A DNA stretch of 59,468 nt from Bacteroidales bacterium (GTDB lineage Bacteria > Bacteroidota > Bacteroidia > Bacteroidales > UBA10428). Positions 47,022 to 55,854 of the stretch are shown piece by piece. A program made the position numbers and the translations under genes. The notes under the pieces were generated by a model. It had not been told where the DNA came from, did no database searches, and worked only from the letters and a program-made list of their open reading frames with translations. Every line of letters starts with the position of its first letter. The stretch's first letter is position 1. The stretch spans positions 1 to 59,468 of the forward strand of contig JAFGQO010000057.1 of the NCBI GenBank assembly GCA_016935615.1, read 5' to 3'.

Positions 47022-47056
47022 ATACAAGTTTTTTAATACACGCTTTGTTTTACTAT

Positions 47057-47071
47057 TCACTACTAATTACT
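47057..47071. repeat. Right inverted repeat of the S23 element
   Basis: TCACTACTAATTACT is the exact reverse complement of 46630-46644. It overlaps the TAA stop codon of the GH2 gene (47067-47069). Confidence 0.85.
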
Positions 47072-48893
47072 TTATACTAAAACTCTGCTTTCTTTTATAG
47101 TACTCCTGCAAGACAAAATACGCTTTCTTTTTCTCACCTTTTTCAGACAACAGTCCCTTCCTGTTGAAATCGTCCTGGATTCCGGGTAATGGTCTCCTGG
47201 GGGATCGGAAATCAATAAGTATCCAGGGAGAAATGCCACACAATCCTTCTATAGTGTCAATCATTTTCATTGTTTTTTTATAAAGATTTTCCTGGAATTC
47301 TTCTGTCCATCGTAATCCGGAATCTCCATGATAGCCATATTTTGCAGCTGCACCGAATTCACTGATAAAAACAGGTTTATTATAAGGTATTTCCCAATTT
47401 ACTTTTTCACATTTATCAGGCAAACCATCGTACCAACCAATGTATTCATTGAAAGCAACTACATCTGCGATAACTGCCAGCGGATCCTCAATAACTGCAA
47501 GGCTGTCATTTTTGTAGTGTTTTTCCATTGCGGCGCTTAATAATCTTGTATTATCAAGTGAACGTGCGTGCTTAGCGAGACGTATCAGGAATTTTGTGCG
47601 TGACTCATTTACCGGGGTCTCGTTTGCCAGCGACCAGATGATTATATTGGCCCTGTTCCTGTCACGAAGAATATTTTCTGTCAACTGGTTTTTTGCATTT
47701 TGAAATGTTTCTTCATTGCACCAGTCAATTGTCCAGTAAACAGGAATTTCGGACCAAAGCATAAATCCCATTTTCTCAGCCTGGCGTATCATGTCTTCGT
47801 TGTGAGGATAATGAGCAAGTCGAATAAAGTTACAGCCAAGTTCTTTTGCCCAGTTTAGCAATTGCTCTGTTTTCCAGAATTCATTTACTCTGCCTCCCCC
47901 TTCAACAGCATATTCTTCATGGATTGATATACCCCTTAAAAAAACAGGTTTTTGATTCAGAAGTATTTGTTTGCCTTTAACAGATACTGTTCTGAATCCT
48001 ATTGAGTCAATCAATGTATCTTCTCCATATGTAATCTCGATCCTGTATAATTTGGGGTGTTCAGGAGACCATAATACAATTTCTTTTGCATGGAATGAGA
48101 ATTCACTGACATTTGCTGAATTGACCTTTTCACGAATTCCCAGTTCAGGAATACAAATCGTTATTTTTTTCTCACCGGAATTCCCATCCGGATAGATTTT
48201 CCCTGTTATCTTCTTTGTGTTAATTGATTCAAAACGAATAGAATAATCTCTGATAAATGATTTGGGCACAACGATAAGTTTTACATCACGGGTTATACCT
48301 CCATAATTCCACCAATCCGTATTTAAAGTCGGTACGGCCTCTTTTGCCCGTTTATTATCGACTTTGACTACCAGTGAGTTTTCAGTCTTTTTTAAAAGAT
48401 TAGTGATTTCAAAATAGAAAGGTGTAAATCCCCCGATATGAAAACCTAATTTTTGAGCATTCAGATACACATCTGCTTTGTAATTTACAGCTCCAAAATA
48501 TAGGAATACCCTTTGTTCGTTTTCAATTTGCGGAGCATCAAATTTTTTTCTGTACCATATTGTGCCTTCGTAATAATAGTATTTCGGATCTTGTGTGTTC
48601 CAGTCGCCGGGAACATAAAGAGTTGCTGAGGCATCAAAATTATATTCTATAAGATCACCCGGAGCCTCTGATTTTTTATCTCCGTAGTATCCGACTGACC
48701 AAGGATCATTCAATTGATCAAATGGTTCGTAGCGGTAATTGTAATAACCGTTTTCATAAGGATCAACGATAACATTCCAATTTCCGTTCAATGAAATGCC
48801 ATTTCGATAATATGTATGCAATGATTCTGTCGCATTAATCGATAGAACCAGTAATACCAGGAGAAATGATATATAACAGTATCTTGAGTTCAC
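47067..48893 (-). CDS. Exported glycoside hydrolase family 2 enzyme
   Basis: A 608-residue GH2 enzyme of the beta-glucuronidase/beta-galactosidase type. A signal peptide (about 1-22, SFLLVLLVLSINATES) directs it out of the cytoplasm. A sugar-binding jelly-roll domain (about 30-210) and an immunoglobulin-like domain (about 212-310) precede the TIM barrel. The acid/base is Glu425 in WSLANE and the nucleophile Glu512 in ISEFGA; FNEYIGWY at 481-488 is close to beta-glucuronidases. It begins 4 bases after the mutA stop, so translation may be coupled. Its presence inside the methylmalonyl-CoA mutase region is odd. Its last codon lies in the right repeat of the S23 element. Confidence 0.92.
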   Translation of the reverse strand: MNSRYCYISFLLVLLVLSINATESLHTYYRNGISLNGNWNVIVDPYENGYYNYRYEPFDQLNDPWSVGYYGDKKSEAPGDLIEYNFDASATLYVPGDWNTQDPKYYYYEGTIWYRKKFDAPQIENEQRVFLYFGAVNYKADVYLNAQKLGFHIGGFTPFYFEITNLLKKTENSLVVKVDNKRAKEAVPTLNTDWWNYGGITRDVKLIVVPKSFIRDYSIRFESINTKKITGKIYPDGNSGEKKITICIPELGIREKVNSANVSEFSFHAKEIVLWSPEHPKLYRIEITYGEDTLIDSIGFRTVSVKGKQILLNQKPVFLRGISIHEEYAVEGGGRVNEFWKTEQLLNWAKELGCNFIRLAHYPHNEDMIRQAEKMGFMLWSEIPVYWTIDWCNEETFQNAKNQLTENILRDRNRANIIIWSLANETPVNESRTKFLIRLAKHARSLDNTRLLSAAMEKHYKNDSLAVIEDPLAVIADVVAFNEYIGWYDGLPDKCEKVNWEIPYNKPVFISEFGAAAKYGYHGDSGLRWTEEFQENLYKKTMKMIDTIEGLCGISPWILIDFRSPRRPLPGIQDDFNRKGLLSEKGEKKKAYFVLQEYYKRKQSFSIK

Positions 48894-48897
48894 CGAA

Positions 48898-50769
48898 TCA
48901 GATTTTTATTTTCAACATTCTGTGGTATTCTTTTAACAAATCTACCATATTGGATTGCAGGTGGATAAAATTAGCTATACCTTTTGATTCAAGTTCTTCC
49001 ATGCAATCAGGGGCACCTGCAACAACAAGTATGGCCCTTTTCTGTACAAGTTCTTTAATAGCGGGCACCAGGCCGGGATATTCTTCATCGCTGCTGCAAA
49101 TTACAATAATGTCAGCCTTTGATTCAAAGGCAGCAGAAACACCTTCTTCAATACTTGAAAATCCCGGATTGTCGATAACTTTATATCCGCCACAGGCAAA
49201 AAAATTGCATGAGAATCCGGCTCTTGCTCTTCGCATGGCTTGATTACCATAAGTTAACATAAATACAACAGGTTGTCCTTCACGATGCTTTTCGGCAGCC
49301 AGACGTATTTTTTCAATTTCGGCAGATCCACGCTGCCTGTGAATTGGTGTAACTTCATGTTTCTCTTCATTGATAGAAGGAAAAGCAATATCAGCAACAA
49401 TTTCATCTTTGACAGATTCATTCAAATTCGGATACCTGTTAATGCCAAGTAAAACTTCTCTCCCTGAAGCAACAGAATATCTATGTTTTTGGGATACAAT
49501 TGAAATATCAGATTGAATTATGCCATTTTTCAGTGCTTTAAGATAACCTCCCTGTTCTTCTACCTGCAGAAATAACTTCCATGCTTCATGAATAATTGAG
49601 TCGGTTAAGGTTTCAATATAATAAGAACCCGCAGAGGGATCGACAATATTTTCCAGATATGCTTCTTTGTGAAGAACGATCTGAATGTTTCTTGCAATTC
49701 TCTCTGAAAACTTTGTTTCAGAGGTAAATGCACTATTGAATGGTCTTACAACGAGTGAATCAGTACCGCCGATTATGGCAGCCATAGATTCTGTTGTAGC
49801 ACGCAGTACATTAGTATATGGATCGTATATTGTTTGATTCCATCCGGAAGTCACTGAGTGGATATTTATCTTTTTAGAGGCTTCTTCCTTTACTTTATAT
49901 GCTTCTGCTAATTTGGCAAATAAAAATCGTGCAGCCCTTATTTTGGCAATTTCCATAAAATAGTTGGAACCAACGCCAAAATTGAATTGCATGGAATGAC
50001 ATATTACAGAAGGATCGATACGGGCATCTGTCATTCTAGAAAGATAATCACTTGCTATTGCAAGACTGTAACCCAGTTCCTGAACCACTGAAGCTCCTGC
50101 GTCATTAAAAAAACAACCGTTTATTCCAATGATCCTAAAGTTGGGTAAATATTCACAGGCAAGATGTATCATACTCATGAGTGAATGAAAATCGGATTCC
50201 TCATTGCTGTAATAATTGCCGCTTACAGTCAAATGGCCCAGGGGATCAAAATCGAAAGAACCGGAGAGTTTATTGCGATCAATTTTTTTGGTTTGAATTA
50301 TATTGTCAAGGTGTTTCAAAATATATGGGGCAGGTCCGTCACAAATAAAATTCAGTTGAATACAATCAAGTTGTATGTCTTTCAATAGTAAAGAAATGTC
50401 ATCCTGGTTGTTAATGAGCGATCCGGGTTTAAAAATAAAACCTAAAGAAGTAATACCTCTTTTTATTATATACAATGCTTTTTGATTTGCATTTTTTATG
50501 TCATTAACAATTATATCCTGACGAATTTCCCAGGCATTTGATGTTTTTCTATTTCCTCTTACAAAAGGATATTCACCTGGCAGAGTTTCAAGATATTCTT
50601 TATCTTTCAGACTTTCATGTGTGTAATATGGATTCACTTTAAATCCCTCAGGTGAATTCCATACGAGTTTTTTTTCGTAATCGGCTCCATTAAGGTCCTC
50701 TTTAATTTTTTCGTCCCATTGTTCTTTTGTAACAGGGTTAAAATCTTTGAATAACTTTTCTTTTTTCAC
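48898..50769 (-). CDS. mutA: Methylmalonyl-CoA mutase small subunit
   Basis: The 623-residue non-catalytic partner of MutB. It shares the barrel fold, with LGYSLAIASDYLSRMTDA, KIRAARFLFAKLAEAY and DPSAGSYYIETLTDS, but its C-terminal domain lacks the DxHxxG cobalamin motif, as expected for this subunit. It starts 25 bases after an outer-membrane protein gene and fumC. mutB lies about 2.3 kb downstream rather than adjacent, the common arrangement being mutA-mutB. Confidence 0.94.
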   Translation of the reverse strand: MKKEKLFKDFNPVTKEQWDEKIKEDLNGADYEKKLVWNSPEGFKVNPYYTHESLKDKEYLETLPGEYPFVRGNRKTSNAWEIRQDIIVNDIKNANQKALYIIKRGITSLGFIFKPGSLINNQDDISLLLKDIQLDCIQLNFICDGPAPYILKHLDNIIQTKKIDRNKLSGSFDFDPLGHLTVSGNYYSNEESDFHSLMSMIHLACEYLPNFRIIGINGCFFNDAGASVVQELGYSLAIASDYLSRMTDARIDPSVICHSMQFNFGVGSNYFMEIAKIRAARFLFAKLAEAYKVKEEASKKINIHSVTSGWNQTIYDPYTNVLRATTESMAAIIGGTDSLVVRPFNSAFTSETKFSERIARNIQIVLHKEAYLENIVDPSAGSYYIETLTDSIIHEAWKLFLQVEEQGGYLKALKNGIIQSDISIVSQKHRYSVASGREVLLGINRYPNLNESVKDEIVADIAFPSINEEKHEVTPIHRQRGSAEIEKIRLAAEKHREGQPVVFMLTYGNQAMRRARAGFSCNFFACGGYKVIDNPGFSSIEEGVSAAFESKADIIVICSSDEEYPGLVPAIKELVQKRAILVVAGAPDCMEELESKGIANFIHLQSNMVDLLKEYHRMLKIKI

Positions 50770-50794
50770 AGGGTTATTTTGCAGGTATTATGAA

Positions 50795-51502
50795 TCAAAA
50801 TCGATATACAATTCCGATTCCCAAATTTACAGATTGTATTGTTAATGACTGATCTCTTTCTTCAATGTCAGAATTTCCATCTCCATCCAAATCAAATTCT
50901 TCCCTGACTGTTCCTTTTGAATTCGATTGAAAATAGCTGGAAAACATTCGAAGTGAATAGTTTTCATTCAAATGATATCTTAAAGCAATGCCAAGGTCTA
51001 CAGCATAACTGACAGATTGAACAGAAAAGTTTCTGGAATAAGATACCTCATCAAAAAATGCAGTAATCTTCATTTCAGGAGGCATAATAACATTTATTCC
51101 AATCAGGGCAAATGCATCAAAATTTAAATTCGGAAGAGGAAGAGAAAAATAAGGACCAATTACAAGATATACCTGTTTCCAGATACCGATTCCAAGCAGT
51201 GCATTTTCAAGCGGGAGATCATCAGGTATTTCTTCTCTCAGTAATGTTCTCGCAGCATTGTCGTCTATTGTATTTGAAGTGAACCTGATGTTACCTCCAA
51301 AACCAACATTGGATGTAATAAAATAAGTACCGGAATATTCACCTCCAAATCCGTTTAAAGCGAATCCATCTGATGTGAGATTATTGGTTGAAGAAAAATT
51401 ACCCAGCGGTAAATTACCCACAAAACAGAGAGACATATAATTTTCCTGTGCAGATAGAACGAATGAAATCATTAAAAACAGAAATATCCAGGTACTTTTC
51501 AT
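50795..51502 (-). CDS. Outer-membrane beta-barrel protein, unknown
   Basis: A 235-residue protein with a signal peptide ending LSAQ (residues 1-19) and alternating beta strands ending in IGIVYRF, a C-terminal aromatic typical of outer-membrane barrels. A calcium-binding-like DLDGDGNSDIEERD sequence sits in a late loop. It lies 9 bases after fumC and 25 before mutA, so it is probably in the same transcript. No specific family could be named. Confidence 0.8.
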   Translation of the reverse strand: MKSTWIFLFLMISFVLSAQENYMSLCFVGNLPLGNFSSTNNLTSDGFALNGFGGEYSGTYFITSNVGFGGNIRFTSNTIDDNAARTLLREEIPDDLPLENALLGIGIWKQVYLVIGPYFSLPLPNLNFDAFALIGINVIMPPEMKITAFFDEVSYSRNFSVQSVSYAVDLGIALRYHLNENYSLRMFSSYFQSNSKGTVREEFDLDGDGNSDIEERDQSLTIQSVNLGIGIVYRF

Positions 51503-51511
51503 AATTTCAAA

Positions 51512-52909
51512 TCAATCAAGTGAACCGGTCATTTTTGAAGGAACTACCCAGGCGTCAAATTCTTTTGCGGTAACCAGTTTCAATTCTAATGCGGCTTCCT
51601 TGAGTGTTTTGCCTTCTTTATGTGCCTTTTTAGCGATTTTTGCAGCATTTTCGTATCCAATATGAGTATTTAAAGCTGTGACCAGCATAAGAGAATTCCG
51701 GAGGTGTGATTCAATGCGGGGATGATTTGGTTCAATGCCGATAGCGCAGTTATTGGTGAAAGTGTTGCAGGCGTCACCAAGTAAAGTAGCAGACTGCAGG
51801 AAATTAGCTATCATCAAAGGTTTGAAAACATTCAATTCAAAATGACCACTCATTCCTCCGATAGCAATAGAAGTATCATTGCCAATCACCTGGGCACATA
51901 CCATGGTAAGTGCTTCAACCTGCGTTGGATTTACTTTTCCGGGCATAATGGATGAACCCGGTTCGTTCTCAGGGATATTGATTTCACCAATGCCTGAACG
52001 TGGACCTGAAGCGAGTGTACGAATATCATTGGCAATTTTCATCAGGCTTATTGCCAGTTGTTTTAATGCGCCATGTGTTTCAACAATGGCATCATGTGCA
52101 GCGAGAGATTCGAATTTATTACTGGCTGAAACAAACGGCAATCCTGTAAGTCGGGCAATTTGACCGGCTACTTCCTGGGAGTACCCCTTCGGAGTATTTA
52201 AACCTGTGCCAACGGCTGTACCACCCAGGGCAAGTTCGGAGAGGTGAGCCAAAGTATTTTTCAAGGCGACCAGTCCATGATCAATCTGTGAAACATATCC
52301 CGAAAATTCCTGTCCCAGGGTAAGAGGTGTTGCATCCATCCAATGTGTTCGCCCTATTTTTACAACATTTTTCATTGCTTCAGATTTTTTTTTCAGAGTA
52401 TCCCTGAGCGATTCAATTTTAGGGGTGGTATCTTTTACAATTTTACTATAGGCTGCAATATGCATTGCAGTGGGGAAAGTATCATTGGAAGACTGTGATT
52501 TATTCACATCATCATTGGGATGAATATGGCGATCTCCTTGTCCGAGTATCCCGCCGCTTAAAACATGGGCCCGGTTGGCAATTACTTCATTGGCATTCAT
52601 ATTTGATTGTGTACCTGATCCGGTTTGCCAGATTACCAAAGGAAATTGATCATCAAGCTCACCGGCTGTAATTTCGTCACATACTTTACATATAAGTTCC
52701 ATCTTCTCTTTTGACAATACGCCCAGTTTGTGGTTGGTAATGGCTGCCGCTTTTTTTAAATAGCCGAAAGCATGAATAATTTCGATTGGCATGGAGGCTG
52801 ACGGACCAATAGGAAAGTTCATTACTGAGCGTTGGGTTTGTGCTCCCCAATATTTGTCAGCAGGTACTTTAATCTCACCCATTGTATCAAGTTCTATTCT
52901 GTATTCCAT
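51512..52909 (-). CDS. fumC: Class II fumarate hydratase
   Basis: Fumarase C interconverts fumarate and malate in the cytoplasm. The 465-residue length is normal. Motifs are [20 protein letters not shown], the [15 protein letters not shown]-type block (here [15 protein letters not shown]) and the catalytic loop [22 protein letters not shown] promoter element lies at 52940-52947. With the mutA/mutB genes downstream it fits a succinate-propionate pathway (fumarate, succinate, methylmalonyl-CoA). Confidence 0.97.
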   Translation of the reverse strand: MEYRIELDTMGEIKVPADKYWGAQTQRSVMNFPIGPSASMPIEIIHAFGYLKKAAAITNHKLGVLSKEKMELICKVCDEITAGELDDQFPLVIWQTGSGTQSNMNANEVIANRAHVLSGGILGQGDRHIHPNDDVNKSQSSNDTFPTAMHIAAYSKIVKDTTPKIESLRDTLKKKSEAMKNVVKIGRTHWMDATPLTLGQEFSGYVSQIDHGLVALKNTLAHLSELALGGTAVGTGLNTPKGYSQEVAGQIARLTGLPFVSASNKFESLAAHDAIVETHGALKQLAISLMKIANDIRTLASGPRSGIGEINIPENEPGSSIMPGKVNPTQVEALTMVCAQVIGNDTSIAIGGMSGHFELNVFKPLMIANFLQSATLLGDACNTFTNNCAIGIEPNHPRIESHLRNSLMLVTALNTHIGYENAAKIAKKAHKEGKTLKEAALELKLVTAKEFDAWVVPSKMTGSLD

Positions 52910-52939
52910 AGTTAAAAAATTTATGATTCAATTTAATAC

Positions 52940-52947
52940 CAAAGATA
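52940..52947 (-). promoter_or_regulatory. -7 promoter element for fumC
   Basis: The minus strand reads TATCTTTG, an exact TAnnTTTG match 31 bases upstream of the fumC ATG. It would drive the fumC-omp-mutA unit. Confidence 0.5.
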
Positions 52948-52976
52948 CTAAGTAATAACAGAAAACGGAGGAGTGA

Positions 52977-53321
52977 TTATTTGAACAATCGATCAATATT
53001 GTTCGGAGGATCTCCCAGCACAGCTTTATGTTTTGCAATTACAATGGGTCTCTGCAACAATTTAGGATTTTCGCAAATGATATCAATCCACTCTTCGTCT
53101 GTAAATGCTTTACCTTTCAGTTGCTTTTTAAAAACTTCTTCTTGTATTCTGACCAGGCTGATTGGTTTCAGATTTGTTTTTAACAGGATCTCTTTCAGAT
53201 CGTTTTTTGTCAATCCGTTTTTCAGGTAATTAATAATTTCAAAATCAGAAGTTTTTGATTTAAGATATTCCAGTCCTGATCGACTTTTATGACATCGTGG
53301 ATTGTGATAGATTTTTAACAT
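52977..53321 (-). CDS. ArsC/Spx-family thioredoxin-fold protein
   Basis: A 114-residue protein of the glutaredoxin-dependent arsenate reductase family. It has the active-site NPRCHKSR with Cys10, Ser13 and Arg14, and the RPIVI motif near residue 91, so arsenate reductase (ArsC) rather than Spx is the better fit. No other arsenic-resistance gene is near. It starts 8 bases after the prfB stop, so it is likely cotranscribed with prfB. Confidence 0.88.
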   Translation of the reverse strand: MLKIYHNPRCHKSRSGLEYLKSKTSDFEIINYLKNGLTKNDLKEILLKTNLKPISLVRIQEEVFKKQLKGKAFTDEEWIDIICENPKLLQRPIVIAKHKAVLGDPPNNIDRLFK

Positions 53322-53329
53322 AGCATGTA

Positions 53330-54419
53330 CTATAGTCTTCCAAATTCCATTAAAAAAGCTTTGATAAAATCATTTAGATCACCATCAAGAACAGCTTGTG
53401 TGTTGCCAGTTTCATGGTTAGTGCGTAAATCTTTAACAAGTTTGTATGGATGCAGCACATAGTTTCTTATCTGCGAACCCCATTCTATTTTTTTCTTTTG
53501 TCCTTCGATTTCAGTCTGTTTTTCCATCCGTTTGCGAAGTTCTATTTCATACAAATGAGAACGCAGTATTCGCATTGCATTTTCTTTGTTCTTCAGTTGT
53601 GATCGTGTTTCTGTATTTTCAACAGCAATTCCTGTTGGAATATGTTTTACACGCACGCCGGTTTCAACTTTATTTACATTTTGACCACCGGCACCACCCG
53701 AGCGGAAAGTATCCCATTCCAGATCAGCAGGATTGATTTCTATTTCAATGGTATCATCAATTACCGGAGAAACAAAAACAGATGCAAAGGAAGTATGTCT
53801 TCGGGCATTGGAGTCGAAAGGAGAAATACGCACCAGTCGGTGTACACCATTTTCTCCTTTCAGGTAACCGTATGCATAATCTCCTTCAAACTCAAGTGTT
53901 ACGGATTTTACTCCTGCCTCATCTCCTGCCAGGTAGCCTATTTCTTTAACTTTATAATCATTACGTTCACCCCATCGAATATACATACGCATGAGCATTT
54001 CGGCCCAGTCCTGACTTTCTGTGCCTCCTGCTCCCGGATTGATCTTAAGAATGGCTCCCAACGGATCTTCTTCAGCTCCGAGCATGTTCTTGAATTCAAG
54101 ATCTTCGATAAGATCGAGAGTTTTTTTATACTGGATATCAACTTCTTCTTCAGGAGCTTCATCCTCCTGAAAAAAATCGAAAAGCACCTGCAAATCATCC
54201 AGGTTTGATTTTATCTTGCGATATGCATTTGTCCAGAATTTTAAAGTGGAGATCTTTTTCAGTTGAGTTTCTGCAGCTTTGGGATCATTCCAGAATTCCG
54301 GCGATTGTGTAATTTTTTCTTCTTCTTCAATGAGTTTGAGTTTCTGATCAATGTCAAAGATGCCTCCTTAACGCTAACTCGCGCCCGGAAAGATCTTTCA
54401 TCTGTTCGGTAGTAACCAT
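53330..54419 (-). CDS. prfB: Peptide chain release factor 2, made by programmed +1 frameshift
   Basis: RF2 reads UGA and UAA stop codons. The first 21 codons run from the ATG at 54419 to an in-frame TGA at 54354-54356. A +1 slip at CTT-TGA-C continues in the next frame from GAC at 54355 and gives about 362 residues. The slip site is preceded by AGGAGG (54363-54368), placed exactly as in known RF2 frameshift sites. The body has the anticodon-like SPF motif ([15 protein letters not shown]) and the catalytic GGQ in [16 protein letters not shown]. Annotation from a downstream start would lose the first 75 or so residues. A promoter element is at 54445-54452. Confidence 0.96.
54354..54368 (-). promoter_or_regulatory. 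RF2 autoregulatory frameshift site
   Basis: Read on the minus strand the site is AGGAGG-CAT-CTT-TGA-C. The SD-like AGGAGG pairs with 16S rRNA and, with the slow TGA codon, promotes a +1 shift when RF2 is scarce. Confidence 0.95.
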
Positions 54420-54444
54420 GTTCAATTTGCTTTGAATGTTAAAC

Positions 54445-54452
54445 CAAAAGTA
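54445..54452 (-). promoter_or_regulatory. -7 promoter element for prfB
   Basis: The minus strand reads TACTTTTG, an exact TAnnTTTG match 26 bases before the prfB ATG; a TTG lies about 21 bases further upstream. Confidence 0.5.
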
Positions 54453-54472
54453 CCAAAATTTAGGGATAAAAC

Positions 54473-54946
54473 TCAAATACCTTTGAGATGGAAATACCTG
54501 TTCATTATGTCAGCCTCATATCCACGTTGATTGCCAAAAGCATAGAGTTTACTTTTAATCCTGAACGGAATGCTTTCCCTGAGGGTTTTGAGTTTCTTTT
54601 CCATTTCATCCTGGATCATCATCGTGTACGATTCCCTGTCAATTTCTTCCAGGACGGTTTCGATAACAGAAGGTTCAATCCGGTGAGACTTAAGGGCGTA
54701 ACGAATCTTAATTTTGCCCCATTTATTGAATTTTAACTTATCATGGGCAAAGGATGTGGCAAATCGCCTGGAGTTTAAAAAGTTATCTTTCATCAGCTCA
54801 GCCAGTATCGATTCAGTTTGTGCTTCCAGCCCCCATTCTTCTAATTTTTTTTCCACTTCCCAGGGTGATTTTTCAAATCTTCCGCAAAGATCCATCAATT
54901 GATTCAGAGCTTCCCTGGGCGTATGTTTTGGAGGTTTTTTCCCCAT
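54473..54946 (-). CDS. recX: Regulatory protein RecX
   Basis: A 157-residue helical protein of the RecX family, which modulates RecA filaments. Features are the three-helix repeats with SPWEVEKKLEEWGLE, LNSRRFATSFAHDKLKFNKWGKIKIRYAL and a final FGNQRGYEADIMNRYF. recA is not in the window. It lies between prmC and prfB on the same strand. Confidence 0.9.
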   Translation of the reverse strand: MGKKPPKHTPREALNQLMDLCGRFEKSPWEVEKKLEEWGLEAQTESILAELMKDNFLNSRRFATSFAHDKLKFNKWGKIKIRYALKSHRIEPSVIETVLEEIDRESYTMMIQDEMEKKLKTLRESIPFRIKSKLYAFGNQRGYEADIMNRYFHLKGI

Positions 54947-54979
54947 AGTATCCTGTGTATACCCTGTCAGGGTATGGTA

Positions 54980-55825
54980 TTAAAATGTACATTCAAAATA
55001 TCGTTCCTTCCCATTCAGATCTTTTCGGATTGCTATATTCTTAAAGCCTTCTTTTGCAAACAAATCTACCAATTCATTTCCGAATTTTTCATTGATTTCC
55101 AAATAGATCATTCCTTCAGCAGAAAGGTGTTGATTTGAAAAAGAGGCGATGGCCCGGTAAAAAATCAAAGGATCGTCATCATCAACAAAAAGTGCTTGTT
55201 CGGGTTCAAAATTCACTATGTTTTTATGCATATATTGTTTTTCTGAATTTCTGACATAAGGGGGATTGGATATTATGCGATCATACATTTGATATTTTCC
55301 GGACGGTTTAAGTAGATTATCTTCGATAAACCGGATTTCACACTGATTTTCTGTAGCATTTATTCTGGCTACATTCAAAGCTTCAGAAGATGAATCGGTT
55401 GCTGAAATATATGCTTTGCGAAGTTTTTTTGCCAAAGCGATAGCTATGCAACCACTACCTGTGCAAAGATCAATAATATGTAATGATGTATTTCCGGGTG
55501 TATTTTTTAGCAAATGATATACGAGCAATTCAGTTTCCTGACGCGGGATAAGAACGTGCCGATCTACGAAAATCCTGAAACCATAGAATTCAGTTGATCC
55601 GGTAATATACTGGATAGGCTCACCCTTTTGCAGACGGTTTAAAATACCAAGCATTTTTTTTTTCGCTTCAGCTGGAATATTTTTGTGCAGGTTCTGATGA
55701 ATCTCTAATTTGCTGTAATTTAGTACATGTTCTGTTGCATAAGAGAAGATAGCATTTATTTCTTCCGGGGGATACAGTGGTATCAGAGAAGAAATAAAGC
55801 AGGATTTTATGTCAAACAAAAGCAC
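54980..55825 (-). CDS. prmC: Release factor glutamine methyltransferase PrmC
   Basis: PrmC methylates the Gln of the GGQ motif in RF1 and RF2, and here sits one gene away from prfB. The 281-residue protein has a helical N-domain, the GSTEFYGFRIFVDRHVLIPR linker, the SAM motif IDLCTGSGCIAIALA and the catalytic NPPY in IISNPPYVRNSE. The start is a GTG at 55825 with a TATTTTTG element at 55846-55853. It is divergent from ribD, with only 29 bases between the two starts. Confidence 0.95.
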   Translation of the reverse strand: MLLFDIKSCFISSLIPLYPPEEINAIFSYATEHVLNYSKLEIHQNLHKNIPAEAKKKMLGILNRLQKGEPIQYITGSTEFYGFRIFVDRHVLIPRQETELLVYHLLKNTPGNTSLHIIDLCTGSGCIAIALAKKLRKAYISATDSSSEALNVARINATENQCEIRFIEDNLLKPSGKYQMYDRIISNPPYVRNSEKQYMHKNIVNFEPEQALFVDDDDPLIFYRAIASFSNQHLSAEGMIYLEINEKFGNELVDLFAKEGFKNIAIRKDLNGKERYFECTF

Positions 55826-55845
55826 GATAACTAAATATTTATATT

Positions 55846-55853
55846 CAAAAATA
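55846..55853 (-). promoter_or_regulatory. -7 promoter element for prmC
   Basis: The minus strand reads TATTTTTG, 20 bases before the GTG start of prmC and directly abutting the ribD ATG at 55855. Use of this promoter may interfere with ribD initiation. Confidence 0.45.
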
Positions 55854-55854
55854 C

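Noticed and set aside
53642-54208. Plus-strand frame antisense to prfB
   Set aside because: It lies opposite highly conserved RF2 coding sequence and has no gene-like features.
54354-54356. In-frame TGA early in prfB as a pseudogene sign
   Set aside because: It is the known RF2 frameshift stop, with AGGAGG and CTT-TGA-C correctly spaced, and the downstream frame is intact.
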